Shown here piece after piece: positions 53,650 through 64,000 of a stretch of 64,000 nt of DNA; position 1 is the stretch's first letter, and each line of letters starts with the position of its first letter. The notes below the pieces were generated by a model. It was not told the DNA's origin. It saw only the letters and a program-made list of their open reading frames with translations, and searched no databases. A program made the position numbers and the translations under genes. The DNA comes from Micropterix aruncella (lineage: Eukaryota; Arthropoda; Insecta; Lepidoptera; Micropterigidae): the NCBI GenBank assembly GCA_944548615.1, contig OX155965.1, forward strand, positions 17,724,806 through 17,788,805, read 5' to 3'.

Positions 53650-56600
53650 GAATGATTACTTCTTAATTTGATTATTATTTAATTTCTTTTTTTTTTAAAT
53701 TATCGTGATTATTTGATGTTGATTATTTTGATTTAGATTTTTTTATTTATTTGATTTTGTTTATTTTATATTAAGTTCATTAAATAGTGTTGTCCTGAAC
53801 AAATGAAACGTGTGTCTGATAAACAGCTCTGATAAACAGATCTGATAAAGCATATTCCTAATTTACAGCGGTTTTAGTTTAATCCCCATAGTCTTTGTTT
53901 ATTTTCATTTTAAAAAATAATTTAGTTCTTTTTTCTATGTTTTGGGATGACATTTGCAAATAAATTATTGATTATCATTATTAGACTATTATTATGAACA
54001 GTTGCGAATGATTGCTATTTAAACATCAAAAGAGGAATTTTATGAAATATCAAAATACTCAGAATTCAAATAGATATTTTCTCTGTATTATATAAATTGA
54101 GAGTTTACCGAGGACAGCTGTGATCCCACAAGGTCATAACTTCCTTATGTAGCAGCACACAAATATGGCCACAAAGTGGACATTTTATAAAAATATTTCT
54201 GACCGTTATTTGTCTCAAAATTCCATATGATACCGAATCATTCCCCATTTAGCTCTTATTATTCAATAACTAAATATAAAACATACTCCTAATATGGTTA
54301 TTTTTGGTAGCGCGCCGTCGCTAAAATTGACTATTTAATCGCGTATTTCAGATTTTGCATGTGAGAAAAAAACAAAGACGTGAACTCTTTAAACAACGAT
54401 CTTCCTGACTAAAATAATGGCTAAACGAGGACATAGTTCCGACCACACGTTTCACCATGCTCGATAATGTATGGGGCATAACGGTGTATGACCATTTCTG
54501 GCATGTAAAATGACTACAAGTCTGGCAGTTATTATACACGCTGCATATCTACATTAAACTGATTGCCTTTACATATCATTGTAATGCCACTGGTGTAGTG
54601 AGATGCGTCCTGCCAATACTTTTGAATGCCTCGATGCTATTCATTAAATGTGTATCGAATGTAGTACGTTCGAAATCCCTCGTGAGAGCACTAGTTACGC
54701 CTAAAACTCTGTTATGCACCCGCTTCATGATCACATATAATAGTCGATTCGAAGATATCGACATTTTTTACTTGAACCAACCTAAATTCAGCGAGGCTGT
54801 CCTTAGCTCACTAGGCGTCTAGGAAGTGAGTATATAATATACACATACAAATTGTTTCAAAACACTCAGAGCGGAAATGAGAATAGCAAAGACTATAACT
54901 TGAATACCTATATCTTATCCTACATATATCCCATCCCTCTCCTTTCCTATCCTTGCAATAGTTCGATTGTAATTTAATTTAATTTAGTGCAATGCAACTT
55001 TTGATTTACCTTATAAGAAAATAATGTAGGAAGCAATTAATCGGCCAGCGAAACACTGTATTAAAATAATTAGTCATAATTAATGAAGTGCTGTATGTTT
55101 CCCGAAAATAAAATAAATAAATAAATCACATTTAAAACTGTGAGAGCATTATATGGCATTATTGACATAACTTAATATCATCACTAGGCAATCAGTACCC
55201 TACGATCTAAGCAAGTTTGTAGTAACCAGTACTGTAATACCCTATCTCCATGGAAAACGTAAAAGGATCCCTCCATTACCAGTCCTTCCAAGGGCATGCA
55301 CCTTCATTGAACCAACCGACCAAATGCGATGACCATCTTGGAATAATTTCAACAAGAATACTAAAAGAAACACAGGTATATTGTACGCTTTAAATTAGCT
55401 CACCATCTATTAAAGTACGACAAAACTACGCTTCTACATAGAAGTTGTCACTTTATCGTTGTTATGAGTAAGCTGAATAACAGCCGATGTTGTGTATGCG
55501 TATAATTCCCACCTAATCGAGGCATAGCATAACGGTTTTAGTGTACAAACTTTTTAATAAATTGCATATAAAGGCTAATAAAAACACCGATAATTTCTAG
55601 AAATCCATCCGGATGCATCTGCTTAGAATCAAATAGACATGAAAAACGACATTTTAAAATACTTTGAAAATAAGATCGTGCTTTGCAGTGTAATTTAATG
55701 GACTATTTTTTTTTAAAATATCAATTGTTATGTCTTTTGTTATAGCAATAGTCTTTTTTGTTAAATGGAATAATTTTGGAGAAATTTTCTGTTACCATTT
55801 TTGGTTAAATTGAGTTACTAACTTATAATTAATTTAATATACATTGTAATTCCTGTACAATTCTAAAGTTGTAATGGAAATAAATATTCTGTGTCGCTTA
55901 AAAAAAAAAAAAAATATCTGGCATTTTCCATATATTCCATATCTGCAAGCATATCAGACAAGTATTACTGGGATTTTTCTAATAAATTATTGTAAAACAT
56001 GAAAGGAATTAAAAATTATGACAAATTCAGGAAAGAAACTAAGAAATATTTACTCGAGAAACGCTTATATGACCGCAATGAAATTAAGAGATTATATTTT
56101 CATTGAGAGTTTTGAAATCTCTTGATATTAGTCTCATTTGTATATTTATCATTAATTCCTAAATTTATTTTCTGACTTTTATTGCATTACTTTGATTTGG
56201 TTATGTATTCCTAAATAAAATATATTTTTTATATATTTAGATTATTTTTTTTTTTATGATTTGTATTTTTTTTAACAACTCTGACTATTTTGATAATTTT
56301 AATCATATTTTTTAATGTCCAGAACTCTCTTTGGATACTTTCGGCTTTTATATATTTCTAGTTTTTTTTATATTTTTGTGATTTTATATGTATTTTAATT
56401 ATTTAGATCTTCAATGGACTTTTCATAATTGTGTGCTTAAATGTGAAATGTAATTTTATTTGTAATACTATTATTGGAAATGTAATTTCTTTACCCAGAT
56501 CGGGATTTTGAAAATAAATACTTACACTGTTTCGACTGCTGGAAGTTTTTTTCTCGATGCAGGTGTATCATCTAGCGTTGAGCTTTTCTAGTTTATTCAA

Positions 56601-57120
56601 TTGACCTTAGCTATTGAGGACAAGTGCTAATGACGACCTCGGAGAAAACTGAAATGCAATTAGCATGCGCATGACTCTAATAATAAAATGCATTATCGTG
56701 CAACGGAAATCGCAGCTGGGTCGCGTGCGCGCGATTATGCAACCCCTGACCCAAATTTAAAACAGTGTTAACGCGGAGCGCCACAGGGTGGTTGCGCGGC
56801 ACCCCACTCGCTTTTGTTATTGCGTACATTGTTATTATTGATCGCGTTAGTTGGGGTCAGTTATTGCCCGCGCCCGCGTCACGCTCAGTTAGTCGTCGCG
56901 AAAGGACTACATTGTGGCAGTGATTTGTAGCTGTCAAATAAACCCTCACGGCGTTCGACGGTTGGCTGTAAACGACGTTTTAAATAATAGTCGCAACACG
57001 GTTGATGTCTATTTAACATAAATTAAATTGGAATGACAACCGTGACATGTTACTATAGATATGCAGCAAAACAATGGAGCAACGAATTAAACTGCAACTG
57101 GCAAAATATACATGCTAATC
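53650..57120. other. Largely AT-rich spacer with possible TE 3' tails
   Basis: An (AAAT)n tail at about 55103-55126 and an AATAAA (55880) followed about 20 nt later by A15 (about 55901) look like 3' ends of retroposed sequences. A GC-rich block at 56700-56990 carries TCAGTTAGTCGTCG (initiator-like) and AATAAA 50 bp later, an LTR-like or promoter-like layout. No protein-coding remnant was recognised. Confidence 0.35.
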
Positions 57121-57124
57121 GAAG

Positions 57125-57317
57125 ATGTTTTATTCGGTTTGTTGATTTGGCTAAAGCGTTCGACACAGTAGCGTTCGACAAGTTCGACACAGTAGAGTTC
57201 GACACATTCGACACAGTAGCGTTCGACACGTGCGACACAGTAGCGTTCGATACGTTAGACACACACGACAAATTACTAGACAGGTGGAAACAAACACGAC
57301 TTACTGACACCGGATGA
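57125..57317 (+). pseudogene. LINE reverse-transcriptase motif A fragment with tandem expansion
   Basis: The frame contains FIRFVDLAKAFDTV, the motif A region of non-LTR reverse transcriptases (first catalytic Asp in FVDLAKAF). The expected continuation HDKLLDRW is present, but between them are about four 8-codon repeats of FDTVAFDT. The LINE-like part is only about 60 codons including the expansion. The upstream residues of the open frame (from 57033) are not LINE-like. Confidence 0.7.
57159..57254 (+). repeat. 24-bp tandem repeat, four units, in frame
   Basis: Units at 57159, 57183, 57207 and 57231, each a variant of TTCGACACAGTAGCGTTCGA plus 4 bases. The unit begins with the codons of the motif A end (FDTV), consistent with duplication of that stretch. 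Confidence 0.9.
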
Positions 57318-57393
57318 GAAAGAGATACACTGGGAGCGACTTTATTTCTTTTACAAATTAGTAGCTTATGCCGATAAGACATACCAGGGACAA

Positions 57394-58066
57394 CTTGGGT
57401 TGTCGACTACAGCGGGCGAGCCTGTCACCTCAGGAAGTTTTAACGATTATTCGTTCTATCTCCCTGGAGTGAGCGCAGAATACTTGAGGACAAAACAGTC
57501 CACCGTCTAGCTCCGCCACAAGACCGTAAGAGGCCAACGCCTTAAGCGCGAGATAGCCAAGAATGTTACCCGGCGGGAAGACACTCACGCCCTTAATTCC
57601 AATTGTGACCAGATTACTCCGGTCTCTCGATTGGTTACGAGTTCGAGGTCGCTTGCCCGGTCCTCTCCCTTACGAAGCTGTGAAACGGTGTATACCGAAA
57701 CTATCGCGCACCACAGCGTCCTTTGCCCGGCTGTTCACCTAGGATCGGGTAGCCGATGGTCGTTTCAAGAGCAGTCGCCGTAAGGTACGCAACCACCCTC
57801 GCTCTATAGCAAACAGTACTGCTTACAGACTCCCCCGACTGTTAGTCAGAGTGCGCAATCGATTGGCTCACGCCGCACGGTGCGCAGACCGTCCAGGAGC
57901 GCCAGAAGGTTGATTCCCAGAGGAAACTAACCATAAGGCCAGAGTCCTACCCAGGCTCGCACTCCATGCGTGGAGGCCGTCGGATAGGTGTTGACCCGTG
58001 AGTTTGATCAACCCTGAACAGAATGGGTCTTCGTGGCCAACTCAGCAAGGGCCCTTTAACTCCCAC
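57394..58066 (+). mobile_element. Unclassified GC-rich repeat, copy D (bounded by 13-bp direct repeats)
   Basis: The most complete + strand copy, 673 bp. Flanks ATACCAGGGACAA (57381-57393) and ATTCCAGGGACAA (58067-58079) match at 12 of 13 positions, as a target duplication would. It starts CTTGGGTTGTCGACTACAGC then GGGCGAGCCTGTCACC, and ends ...GGCCCTTTAACTCCCAC without a poly(A) tail. It is over 90% similar by eye to copy A across their shared 500 bp. Confidence 0.75.
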
Positions 58067-58349
58067 ATTCCAGGGACAATAATAATATTCGTAATCTTTG
58101 AAATAATAATCAAGAAAGAATACTTTATAATAATTTAAAATACTAAAGAAGAATACTACAATACCTAATGGTCTAATGGAGATATCGAGAATATTAATAA
58201 TTGAATAGGAGTTAATGAATATTTTATTGTCAGATTCGATATATTATATTATATTAGATGATTTGTTGACGATAAAACCAATACCATTACCAATGGTTTT
58301 ATAAATCATTTTTTCTTCATTGATTGTGCTTCACTTATCCACTCGACTG

Positions 58350-59088
58350 TATGAACGTATTATGTATTACACTTCGACTGTATTACACTCCATCAATTTC
58401 TCTCTTCGGCCGTCCCAAAATAATATCTTCAGTATTAGCTATGGTGATAAAGTATTAGAAAATGTTGATCATACGAAATTTCTAGCCATTCATATTGATA
58501 GCAATCTGCAATGGTCGACTCACCTAGAAGAACTGAGCAAAAAATTAAGTAGCGCCACATTTGCCATAAAAAAATCAAATTGTTATGTGGCTTTGAAGCT
58601 TCCAAATCTGTCTACTTTGCCTATTTCCATTCCCTGTTAAGTTATGGCCTCATGTTCTGGGGAATGGCGGCGAATGTTATAAGGATCTTTCGCCTACAAA
58701 AACGAGCGATTAGAAATCTGTTCTCAATATCTTCGCTACATCTTGCAAGCAGTACTTCATCGAATCAGGTACCATGACTTTGTACGCTGCGTATATATAC
58801 CAAAACATCATGTATATGAGAAAAAATATCGAGACTAAATCAACTAACTCAAATATTCATTCGCATAATACTCGAAATTAAGAGGACTTGCGTCATTTTA
58901 AGGTGCGTCTGAGTAAGGTTCGGAATAGCTTTCTCTGCCAATCTTACTTATTCTACAACAAACTTCCATTACACATCAGGGGCCTTGGGGAGGTTCACTT
59001 TAAGAAAAAGGTACAGGGTATTTTGACTAAAAACCCCATTTATAGCATTGAGGATTTCGACAACATCAATTTTTCGCAGCTCTATTGA
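58350..59088 (+). pseudogene. Jockey/I-type LINE ORF2 C-terminal relic
   Basis: Three frames give successive blocks: VDHTKFLAIHIDSNLQWSTH (about 58465-58525) and LEELSKKLSSATFAIKK; then VYFAYFHSLLSYGLMFWG (58610-58665) and IFRLQKRAIRNL; then HFKVRLSKVRNSFLCQSYLF and YNKLPLHIR (58893-58980). This is the usual order after the reverse-transcriptase core in Jockey-type ORF2. At least two frame changes. An (AAAT)n tail at about 59535-59552 probably marks the 3' end. Confidence 0.75.
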
Positions 59089-59562
59089 CCTACTTGACTA
59101 TTATTATTCCTTATTCTTTCTATTATTGACTATTTTACAATTGCGTTTTTTTTTCTTCTTCAAACTATTGGCTATTGACAATAATTATTATTACTGATTT
59201 GTTTGTATTTGTGTTTTTTCTTTAAAATATCTTCCCGTATGATAATTTGGGAAATTATCCAATATTTATTTGATTATTTAGTACTTAGGATTATATAGAA
59301 AATTAGATAGAAAATTTTACGAAATTACTTAAGAATTTTGATTGAAAATATTGGAAAATGTTGTTTTCTCTACATATATAACCTAGAAAATCTGCGCTTG
59401 GATGTTCAACGTTCATACCTTGCAATACTGACGTTCATATGTTATACCTTAATAGGTATTTATTTAAATATTATACTTGTTATTTTCATTACTTTTGACT
59501 TAACCAAGTGTAGGAACTCCTATCAACTGGTTTGAAATAAATAAATAAATAATAAAAAATTC

Positions 59563-59599
59563 GGCTTACATGGTTCAATATTATTGAACCATGTAAGCC
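59563..59599. repeat. Perfect 17-bp-stem hairpin
   Basis: GGCTTACATGGTTCAAT, loop ATT, exact complement. It directly follows the (AAAT)n tail of the LINE relic. Confidence 0.9.
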
Positions 59600-60036
59600 T
59601 AATCGGGACGCATTTTAATAAGTACCTACAATAATTTCCATCACATATTTTAACGGTCTGGAGTTTGATATATCTCTTCATTTGCGAATAAATAAAGTTA
59701 AATTTAGTCGGTCGGGGTTGATCAGTTTGACTGGCGAGATAAATGTATGTATAGGTAAACGGGAACGCTGCCCATCGTAAAATTAGCCACTCACTTCGGT
59801 TTTATTGGTATTATGTGGATATCGGCTATCTAATTGCGCCATTGGAAATCGATCGAGAAATAGCCATGCCCACCTAAAAATATCACCGCATGCTAATGGG
59901 CATACCTATAATACTCGCGTTGATATATTATAGGTATAAAAGCAGGCATAGTTTGTATCTATTGGTTGCGTAAGTATATGAGCCCGATATTGCGAAATTC
60001 CAGTAACGACGGTCGTTTTAATTGTCGCGGTTTAGT

Positions 60037-60094
60037 AACGCAGGTATAACCCTGCGTGTTTAATTGACTACACTCATAATGAGTGTAGTCAATT
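60037..60094. repeat. Two adjacent hairpins
   Basis: A 7-bp stem ACGCAGG/CCTGCGT (60038-60057) is followed by a 33-bp palindrome with 16-bp arms (60062-60077 and 60079-60094) and one central base. The arms read AATTGACTACACTCAT and complement. Confidence 0.85.
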
Positions 60095-60956
60095 GAAGAC
60101 GTTTCAATTTATTAAACCACCAGTGCACAAAATTAAATGTTGTATTAGCCAGGTATATATCTGAGTTTCTTATGTTTTCAGTGATTGCCACTTACGTACC
60201 CATATGATGCTATACCAGGTATAGGTCATCCACTCGACTTATTGGAAATCGATTCCACTTCTCTTACTCGTTCTAATTTGGTTGCTGTCGACTGCTGCCC
60301 GCGACATCAACGTCCAGATGACTATGACCAGTTTTCAAAAGCGGCGGATTGTTCTGGATAAGTCGAATCGTCCAAAACGCAAACAGGCAAATTCAATGCA
60401 TACAATTCATCCATGTACCATATGCAGGAGAATGCTTTGCCAAAGTGTGCACTGATAGATCACCATTTTTTAATAATTTAAAAATATTGCAGGCGGCTCG
60501 ATCTCTCTACTCGCACTGCTACTAGTTCTAAACGTACAATTGCCAGTATTATTTTACGGTCTATTAAAAAAATCACGATATGCTCATCATTTTGTCTATA
60601 TTAATGCACTTGCTGTTCAGGAAATATGGTTATAAGAGTTGGTGACACGTGATTTTTTATTCCTTATATTCTTTCATACATTCGCCTAACAAAAACAGTA
60701 AAAAGAGCAAATGAAAAGGTGTAATGGGGGTTTTCATACGTTATAATATAGTTTTTAGTTTAATTGACTAGATTATAACTCGTTTGTCTTCGACAGATAT
60801 GCGTAAAATTTACTCAAAGAAACAAAAAAAGTTTAATACCTTCTCTGTATAGGATAAATTATTTCGGGTGGGCGGGATGTGCTCGGTTGCTTGAGGATCG
60901 ACTACTATGCGTTGCAAAAGTCACATTTTTTTAGTTTTGGCTGATTTCAATAGATA

Positions 60957-61590
60957 CAGGAGTTCTTAAACTGAAGGCCACGGCACCCTGGGGTGCCGTA
61001 GGAGTATGCTAAGGGTACCGCGGCATTAAATAGTATTACATATATAATAATATAATCAATCAATAACGTTCAATAATTTTAGTGAAAACTTTTCACTAAG
61101 ATTTACTAATTTAGCAGGTAAATCTGTTTTTATAATATGGCAACACCGTAATCTTCTTTTGCGTTCGCCATTTTCTTTTTGTGGCTGTGCATCTCAGCTG
61201 TGCATCATTTGCTTTCGAGTGTTACTGTATTGTTTTCGTGGAAAAAAAGAAATCAGTGGATGTAATGGTAAGTTTTAATGCTTTCTTTTACTTTTTCAAT
61301 CTGCATTTTCAACGTAGTTACATAAAAAACAAATACAGAAGCAAACTTTCTGGATCAAGTGATCTGAGGGGGAAATTAACTAAACTTCCTATAAACATAA
61401 AGGAAATAATGAAAAATACTTTTAAACAGTTTAATTCATCGCATTATAGATAATTGAGTATTAAATGTATACTGCTTTTTCTTCTTTTCCTAAGCTAAGT
61501 ATTCAAGTCATTTACAAGGGGCAAAAATATTTCGCAGGTCTGACATCATTTTTTTTGGTGCCACGGTGAAAAAAGTTTAATTATAGCTTA
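60957..61590 (+). mobile_element. hAT transposon remnant
   Basis: The left end CAGGAGTTCTTAAACTGAAG followed by GCCACGGCACC resembles hAT termini. A diverged complement, GGTGCCACGGTGAAAAAAGT followed by TTAA, lies near 61557-61582. Between them 61315-61430 encodes YIKNKYRSKLSGSSDLRGKL TKLP, like the C-terminal dimerisation region of hAT transposases (KNKYR-RL...DLR..L). Catalytic parts are missing. Confidence 0.5.
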
Positions 61591-61599
61591 GTAGATATG

Positions 61600-63630
61600 A
61601 AGCTCAAACGTTTAATAAAATGTACCATATAATTAATATGCATAGCGATAACGAATGTCTAGTGGAGTACTTTATTTTCGGTTACTATATCGTGTAATTC
61701 GAAATTTCAACCCGCAGCGGTACCGTACCTCCTAACTACCAAATGAAAGGTTTTCTTTGGCCTGGTCCACCGATAGGTAATGCGTATGAAAATGTTTTAT
61801 AGTAAGACCACAGGTAGGTTTACTCTCGAGCTAAATGGCATTGCGGGAAGAGGGTGCAAGGAATGTGGGCAGAGGGGTACGTCTCGACGAACGCCTTTGG
61901 TTAGGTTACGCGCAGGTAAAGGCCGGTGACTTTTTCGAACGTTTGCATATCCGTGTTGGCCGAGTAGCGGACACCTGGCGGCCATATCCGAGCTCTTACT
62001 ACTCGTGACGTATTCGTTTCGAATTTCGTTCGAAGAGAAGCTACTTTATGGTATAATGTGGTAAGATGGACATTTCTTAAGGACGCGTACGAATCACTTC
62101 CCCCGCCAATTCGGAAATTTTTAATGAGCGGTCGACCGCTGCTCAAGAGGGCTCGACAAGCCGCCCTGGGCACCGGACGAATAGGGCACTACGTCAACGT
62201 GATACCTAATTATTTAACTCGTTTGACAGCGATTTTATTCGATCCGCCAACATCCGAAACTGTTAGTTGTTGCTTTAGACGTAAACTTACGTCTAAATTA
62301 TGTGGTATGTTACAAGGATATACTTAGCTTCCGTAAATTTAATTGCTTCAATTTCTTCAATTGTTCTTTTTCCGAGTCAAAACATTCAGTGGTTGTATCG
62401 AAATTTAGCTGTACACGTACTACTTTTCAGCAGCAGAAATGGCAAAATGTTATAGCAGAGAAAATGACCTAAATTATTATACGTATTTTTTAATGGTATA
62501 CTTTTTACGGTATATAATAAAAAAGCGGTAACGGTCTACCTTAATGTCTAACGCCAACCATTTTAAAGGCAGCAGGTTTTTTATAACATCACGAGGCAGT
62601 ACTCAGGCGGTCAGGTCAGGCCAAGTAATGATCACGCCTGATGCTGCCTAACTTCGATGATCTGACGGGAACTAGTGTTTCAACGCGGCTACGGACGTTA
62701 AATTAAGAGGTAAATTAAAAATATAGCTCCTGAGAATTAAAGACGACTATATTAGATAACATTTTTAGTTTGTTCTGTGACTAATTGTTCATTGATTATT
62801 TTGAAATTTACCTCCGAACTTGCCGTTTTTCAATTTTTTTTTTGCTAGAGATGGGACTGAAAAAAAATGTTTTAGGAGAATATAAGTATAAAACATTCAA
62901 AGACATGGAATTCATTTTAGTACTCGTACTAAATTAATATTATAGCGTTAAAATTTTTCTCAATTTATGACATAAAAAGAGGACCGATTTCGGCGACACC
63001 CCTTTGATAAGGTGAGAAACCTTTAGCGCGCGAATAGTAGTGGCACATTATTTTTATTTTCAAGAAAATATAGCTGCGCTTATTCTAATCCCCAATTGTC
63101 ATTTCCTAATTGAACACCTTAATTGAAATCTATATATTACATATATTTTTTAATAATAATCACGTCGATATAAAACAGATATTTTAATATATTCTCCCCC
63201 TGGGAGCGCTTAGCCTTGAAATTTAATAAGCGATAAATATGGTGGGGTGTGTCCCGCAAAGATGGCGGCTTTATGCCCTAATATTTACCTCCCTAAGTGA
63301 TCACACACGCCCGCATACACGATACAGATGGGCCCACCTATGGCTATAATGTACTCTGCTCTATTTAAACAAGGAACACGAATAGAGAGGACAAAATTGT
63401 TGACGCGCAACTGTGGTCGAAGTTCAGTAGCTTAGATAGTTTGACCACATAGTAACCCGTAGTATCCGTTTCTTGCAGGTAAAATATTAGTCGGTTCTAA
63501 AAAAACATGTTTTTAAAAAATCTATTAATCTTAAGTTTAAAATTTCACCTATATAGATATTTCACCTATTGATGTCAACATTGATCTTAATGTTGATTTG
63601 ATGTATTAGGTTACTCAACATCATATTTGG
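61600..63630. other. No gene recognised
   Basis: A GC-richer segment at 61810-62330 has overlapping frames on both strands (up to 90 codons) that I cannot assign to a family. The rest is AT-rich spacer. Confidence 0.4.
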
Positions 63631-63635
63631 AGATG

Positions 63636-64000
63636 TCGACTTCAACGGGCGAACCCGTCACCTCAGATCGTCCTGTCTACCGTGAGGTGAGCGTCGAAGA
63701 CCGGGACGCTACAAATCTACCGTCCAGCAAGGCCACGAACCCGCAGAGTGGGGCCAGTGGGGTCACCTCGCCCCCTGGCTATCAGTTTCGGCCAGATTTC
63801 TCCGGACTTCCGCCTGTTTGCTGATTCGAGGTCTACCGATTCTATCGCAGACCACGGCATCCTTTGCCCGGCAATTCACCCGGTATCGGGTAGCAGATTG
63901 CTCGTTCCAAGGTTAACAACCACCTCCGCTCTATAGGAAATAAAGACGTTTTCAAACTCCCCCAGCTATCAGTCGGAGTGCACAGTCCATTGGCCACGTT
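63636..64000 (+). repeat. Unclassified GC-rich repeat, copy E (runs off window)
   Basis: Starts near GTCGACTTCAACGGGCGAAC and CCGTCACCTCAG. It then has a GAGGTGAGCGTCGAAGAC block, CTATCGCAGACCACGGCATC, TTTGCCCGGC, CACCCGGTATCGGGTAGC and a GTCGGAGTGCACAGTC block near the window end. It differs from A and D by several deletions. Confidence 0.7.

Larger units (their letters stand above)
59100..60950. other. AT-rich spacer with short palindromes
   Basis: Two perfect palindromes are described separately. Nothing else was recognised. Confidence 0.45.

Noticed and set aside
54598..54822. 74-codon + strand frame with an overlapping minus-strand frame
   Set aside because: No motif or homology that I can name; the AT-rich context gives frames of this size by chance.
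61797..62327. Overlapping 60-90 codon frames in a GC-richer patch
   Set aside because: Frames on both strands are equally long and none matches a known domain.

Overview
The window looks like a stretch of intergenic (or long-intron) DNA from an insect genome, most probably a moth or butterfly. It is AT-rich and I recognise no host gene with confidence. Its content is dominated by element classes common in lepidopteran genomes: BEL/Pao, Helitron-like, PIF/Harbinger, mariner, Jockey/CR1-type LINEs, tRNA-derived SINEs, piggyBac-like TTAA MITEs and a Penelope-like fragment. The lepidopteran assignment is an inference from this spectrum. I see no bacterial signals, CRISPR array, rRNA or bona fide tRNA gene.

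Layout. 1-7 kb: a deleted PIF/Harbinger transposon (220-1293) with both of its genes truncated, a CpG-rich block (2290-2850) that could be a promoter or first exon, a 163-bp perfect inverted repeat with arms 2 kb apart, a piggyBac-type MITE and a 400-bp (TA)n tract. 9-17 kb: SINE copy 1, a minus-strand Helitron-like element with a 121-bp internal tandem repeat, two minus-strand LINE relics, a second Helitron-like element and a long-TIR MITE. 17-27 kb: a poly-G/C repeat, a TA-flanked MITE, a diverged tandem duplication, SINE copy 2, a minus-strand LINE 3' end and a second Harbinger remnant (25157-26918) carrying a LINE fragment. 28-37 kb: three copies of an unclassified GC-rich repeat, a mariner fragment, a possible LTR, a 21-bp perfect hairpin, SINE copy 3, a 117-bp tandem repeat and a second TTAA MITE.

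39.7-47.8 kb: the one intact element, a complete BEL/Pao LTR retrotransposon. It has two 1,099-bp LTRs that read identical, an ACACG target duplication and one 1,917-codon ORF. It inserted into an older Helitron-like element.

48-64 kb: a 600-bp MITE, a deleted mariner, long (AT)n tracts, a second poly-C repeat, a Penelope-like GIY-YIG fragment, more LINE relics (one with a 24-bp tandem expansion inside reverse-transcriptase motif A), two more GC-rich repeat copies and a hAT remnant.

The least explained signal is the GC-rich repeat family. It has five copies of up to about 0.7 kb. Two of them are bounded by 13-14 bp direct repeats at unrelated sites, which suggests a discrete mobile element without a poly(A) tail that I cannot assign to a known family.
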